Assembly (NCBI GenBank): GCA_964415065.1 | Contig: CAYPYX010000027.1 | Span: 1 to 26,182 of the forward strand | Direction: 5' to 3' | Origin: VMCP01 sp964415065 | GTDB taxonomy: Bacteria; Bacteroidota; Bacteroidia; NS11-12g; UBA955 | Length of the DNA: 26,182 bases | In this document: piece by piece, positions 24,924 through 26,182 of the stretch | How positions within the stretch are numbered: the first letter of the stretch is position 1 | How the letters are laid out: the number at the start of each line of letters is the position of its first letter | Program-made: the position numbers and the translations under genes | The notes under the pieces: model-generated | Database searches by the model: none | Told to the model about the DNA's origin: nothing | What the model saw: only the letters and a program-made list of their open reading frames with translations

Positions 24924-25325
24924 ATGAGTAGTTCTATATTTTCGAAAATTGTGAAGGGAGAAATCCCTTGTCATAAAATACATGAAGACGAAAATCATCT
25001 AGCATTTTTGGATGTAATGCCCTTAGTACCAGGGCATGTACTCTGTATCCCTAAGAAGGAAACCGATTACATGTTCGACTTGTCTGAGGATGAATTAGCT
25101 GATCTTTGGAAATTTACATTACCGATAGCAAAAGCCATTAAAAAGTCTGTAGACTGTAAGCGAATAGGGACTGCGGTTATTGGATTGGAAGTTCCACACG
25201 TTCATATTCATTTGGTACCGTTGAATCAAGTTGGAGATATCAATTTTGCACGGGAGAAAATGAAACCATCTCATGAGGAGTTATCAGAGATGGCCGCTAT
25301 AATTCGTTCGAATTTGACGATTTAA
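24924..25325 (+). CDS. HIT-family nucleotide hydrolase/transferase
   Basis: 133 residues with the full histidine-triad motif HVHIHLVPL (H92, H94, H96 carry the triad) and the N-terminal SIFSKIVKGEIPCHKI that opens HINT-type proteins. Such enzymes hydrolyse adenosine phosphoramidates or related nucleotide conjugates; the physiological substrate in Bacteroidota is not fixed. It follows greA on the same strand, an arrangement I regard as common in Bacteroidota, and lgt starts 16 nt after its stop, so HIT and lgt are probably one transcript. Confidence 0.93.
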   Translation: MSSSIFSKIVKGEIPCHKIHEDENHLAFLDVMPLVPGHVLCIPKKETDYMFDLSEDELADLWKFTLPIAKAIKKSVDCKRIGTAVIGLEVPHVHIHLVPLNQVGDINFAREKMKPSHEELSEMAAIIRSNLTI

Positions 25326-25341
25326 CTATTCGATTTAAATT

Positions 25342-26118
25342 ATGCATCCAATTATAATTGAGTTCGGTACGTTTAAAGTGTTCTCTTACGGACTCATGAT
25401 AATGTTGGGTGTAGTCGCAGCTTTTGTTTATCTGTATACTCAAAGAAGTCGTTTTTTGCCAGATCTTGATAAGATTTCTGAGCTCATTTTACTCTGTTTT
25501 ATCAGTGTTTTTGTAGGAGGAAAGTTTTTTTATTTTTTGGAGAAACCTTCTTATTTTATTCAAAATCCCTCTGATTTTTTTTCGAATTTAGGACAGGGTT
25601 TTGTATTCTATGGTTCATTTTTATTTACAGTACCAGCTTTGTATTGGTGGTTCCGAAAAAATAATTTGAACATATTTTATTCATCCGATTTTATAGCGAT
25701 TGGAGGTTCTTTGGTGCACGGTTTTGGCAAAATAGGTTGTTTTATGGCTGGTTGTTGCCATGGAAAACAATGTGATACCAGCAGTGCATTCGGCTTGATA
25801 TTTAATGCACCTCATACGGCTGCTGATCCCAAAGGAGTTCCCTTGTATCCGGTTCAACTCTGGGATGCGATTCTGATTTTAAGTATTTCCGTTTTTATGA
25901 TCTGGTATATGAATCGTAAAAAGTTTCAAGGGGAATTATTTCTGATTTATACGCTAATCTACGCGATAGGAAGATTTATTACAGAAAATTATCGAGGGGA
26001 TGAAGCTCGGGGTTTTGTTTTCGGGGGATGGTTGTCGCATAGTCAGTTTATAGCCGTTATTTTAATAGTTATTTCTGCTGCTTTGTACATTCGAGGTCTA
26101 TTGCGATCTGCACGTTAG
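25342..26118 (+). CDS. lgt: prolipoprotein diacylglyceryl transferase, Cys-rich Bacteroidota form
   Basis: 258 residues, a polytopic inner-membrane enzyme that moves diacylglycerol from phosphatidylglycerol to the lipobox Cys of prolipoproteins. Hydrophobic segments can be seen near 15-33, 46-64, 85-103, 117-137, 171-190, 198-214 and 232-250. The core motif is HGFGKIGCFMAGCCHGKQCD (about 125-144), with YPVQLWD (about 168-174) and GRFITENYRGD (about 210-220). Compared with E. coli Lgt, the GRxGNFxN motif is replaced by a GKIGCFxAGCC version, so the usual Arg is Lys here. This Cys-rich version is familiar in some bacterial Lgt-family members, and activity of this one is inferred. Its last codons are part of a 40-bp direct repeat that recurs after the stop. 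Confidence 0.88.
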   Translation: MHPIIIEFGTFKVFSYGLMIMLGVVAAFVYLYTQRSRFLPDLDKISELILLCFISVFVGGKFFYFLEKPSYFIQNPSDFFSNLGQGFVFYGSFLFTVPALYWWFRKNNLNIFYSSDFIAIGGSLVHGFGKIGCFMAGCCHGKQCDTSSAFGLIFNAPHTAADPKGVPLYPVQLWDAILILSISVFMIWYMNRKKFQGELFLIYTLIYAIGRFITENYRGDEARGFVFGGWLSHSQFIAVILIVISAALYIRGLLRSAR

Positions 26119-26182
26119 TTAGTTCGTGTTAGCTGTTGTACGTGTACATTCGAGGTTTATTGCGATCTGCACGTTAGTTAGT
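26084..26182 (+). repeat. 40-bp direct repeat spanning the lgt stop, 59-bp period
   Basis: Bases 26084-26123 and 26143-26182 are identical except for one base (GGTCTATT against GGTTTATT). The first copy holds the last 11 codons and stop of lgt plus 5 bases; the second copy also reads, in frame with itself, YIRGLLRSAR then stop. The second copy reaches the window end, so its true length and the number of copies are unknown. Confidence 0.9.

Noticed and set aside
1..26182. CRISPR arrays, tRNA genes, insertion sequences, prophage
   Set aside because: No regularly spaced repeats of CRISPR type, no cloverleaf sequence with TTCRA, no transposase or integrase homologue was recognised.

Overview
The window looks like chromosomal DNA of a Bacteroidota bacterium, most likely Flavobacteriales or a relative. 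The evidence is AT-rich DNA, several copies of the Bacteroidota -7 promoter element TAnnTTTG, A-rich ribosome-binding regions in place of strong Shine-Dalgarno sites, a CarbopepD-plug-barrel receptor, a PorV/PorQ-type protein, a secreted protein with a T9SS-like C-terminus, and a Bacteroidota-type biotin carboxylase. I see no tRNA, rRNA, CRISPR array, transposase or phage gene. No gene-free stretch exceeds 300 bases; the longest gaps are 24038-24301 and 11394-11582.

Left part (1-7362, all minus strand): an envelope and housekeeping block. In transcription order it holds a GNAT-like acyltransferase, an LpxH-like UDP-2,3-diacylglucosamine diphosphatase and a PF13528-type glycosyltransferase (a probable operon for lipid A or another surface glycolipid). 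Alanine dehydrogenase follows with its own promoter, then a YbfF-like alpha/beta hydrolase, a predicted outer-membrane protein of unknown function, and a Kdo transferase (waaA) cut by the window edge.

Middle (7363-15041): a divergent promoter region drives an M49-related metallopeptidase and a tail-specific protease (prc), 7 nt apart. A repeat-rich convergent intergenic region with a strong hairpin separates prc from a minus-strand ccmB-like haem exporter permease. An 18-bp perfect palindrome lies between ccmB and the divergent biotin carboxylase gene accC. A D-2-hydroxyacid dehydrogenase with an unusual internal insertion follows.

Right part (15042-26182, all plus strand): the most unusual element is a tight three-gene cassette (15212-24037). 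It encodes a 1251-aa TonB-dependent-receptor-like barrel, a 1303-aa secreted protein of unknown function ending in a T9SS-like domain with an extra tail, and a PorV/PorQ-family barrel. The three genes are 21 nt apart and end before a rho-independent terminator. I infer that they act together in making, exporting or anchoring the large protein at the cell surface. Then come greA, a HIT-family hydrolase and lgt. The last coding bases of lgt are repeated 59 bp downstream, at the very end of the window.
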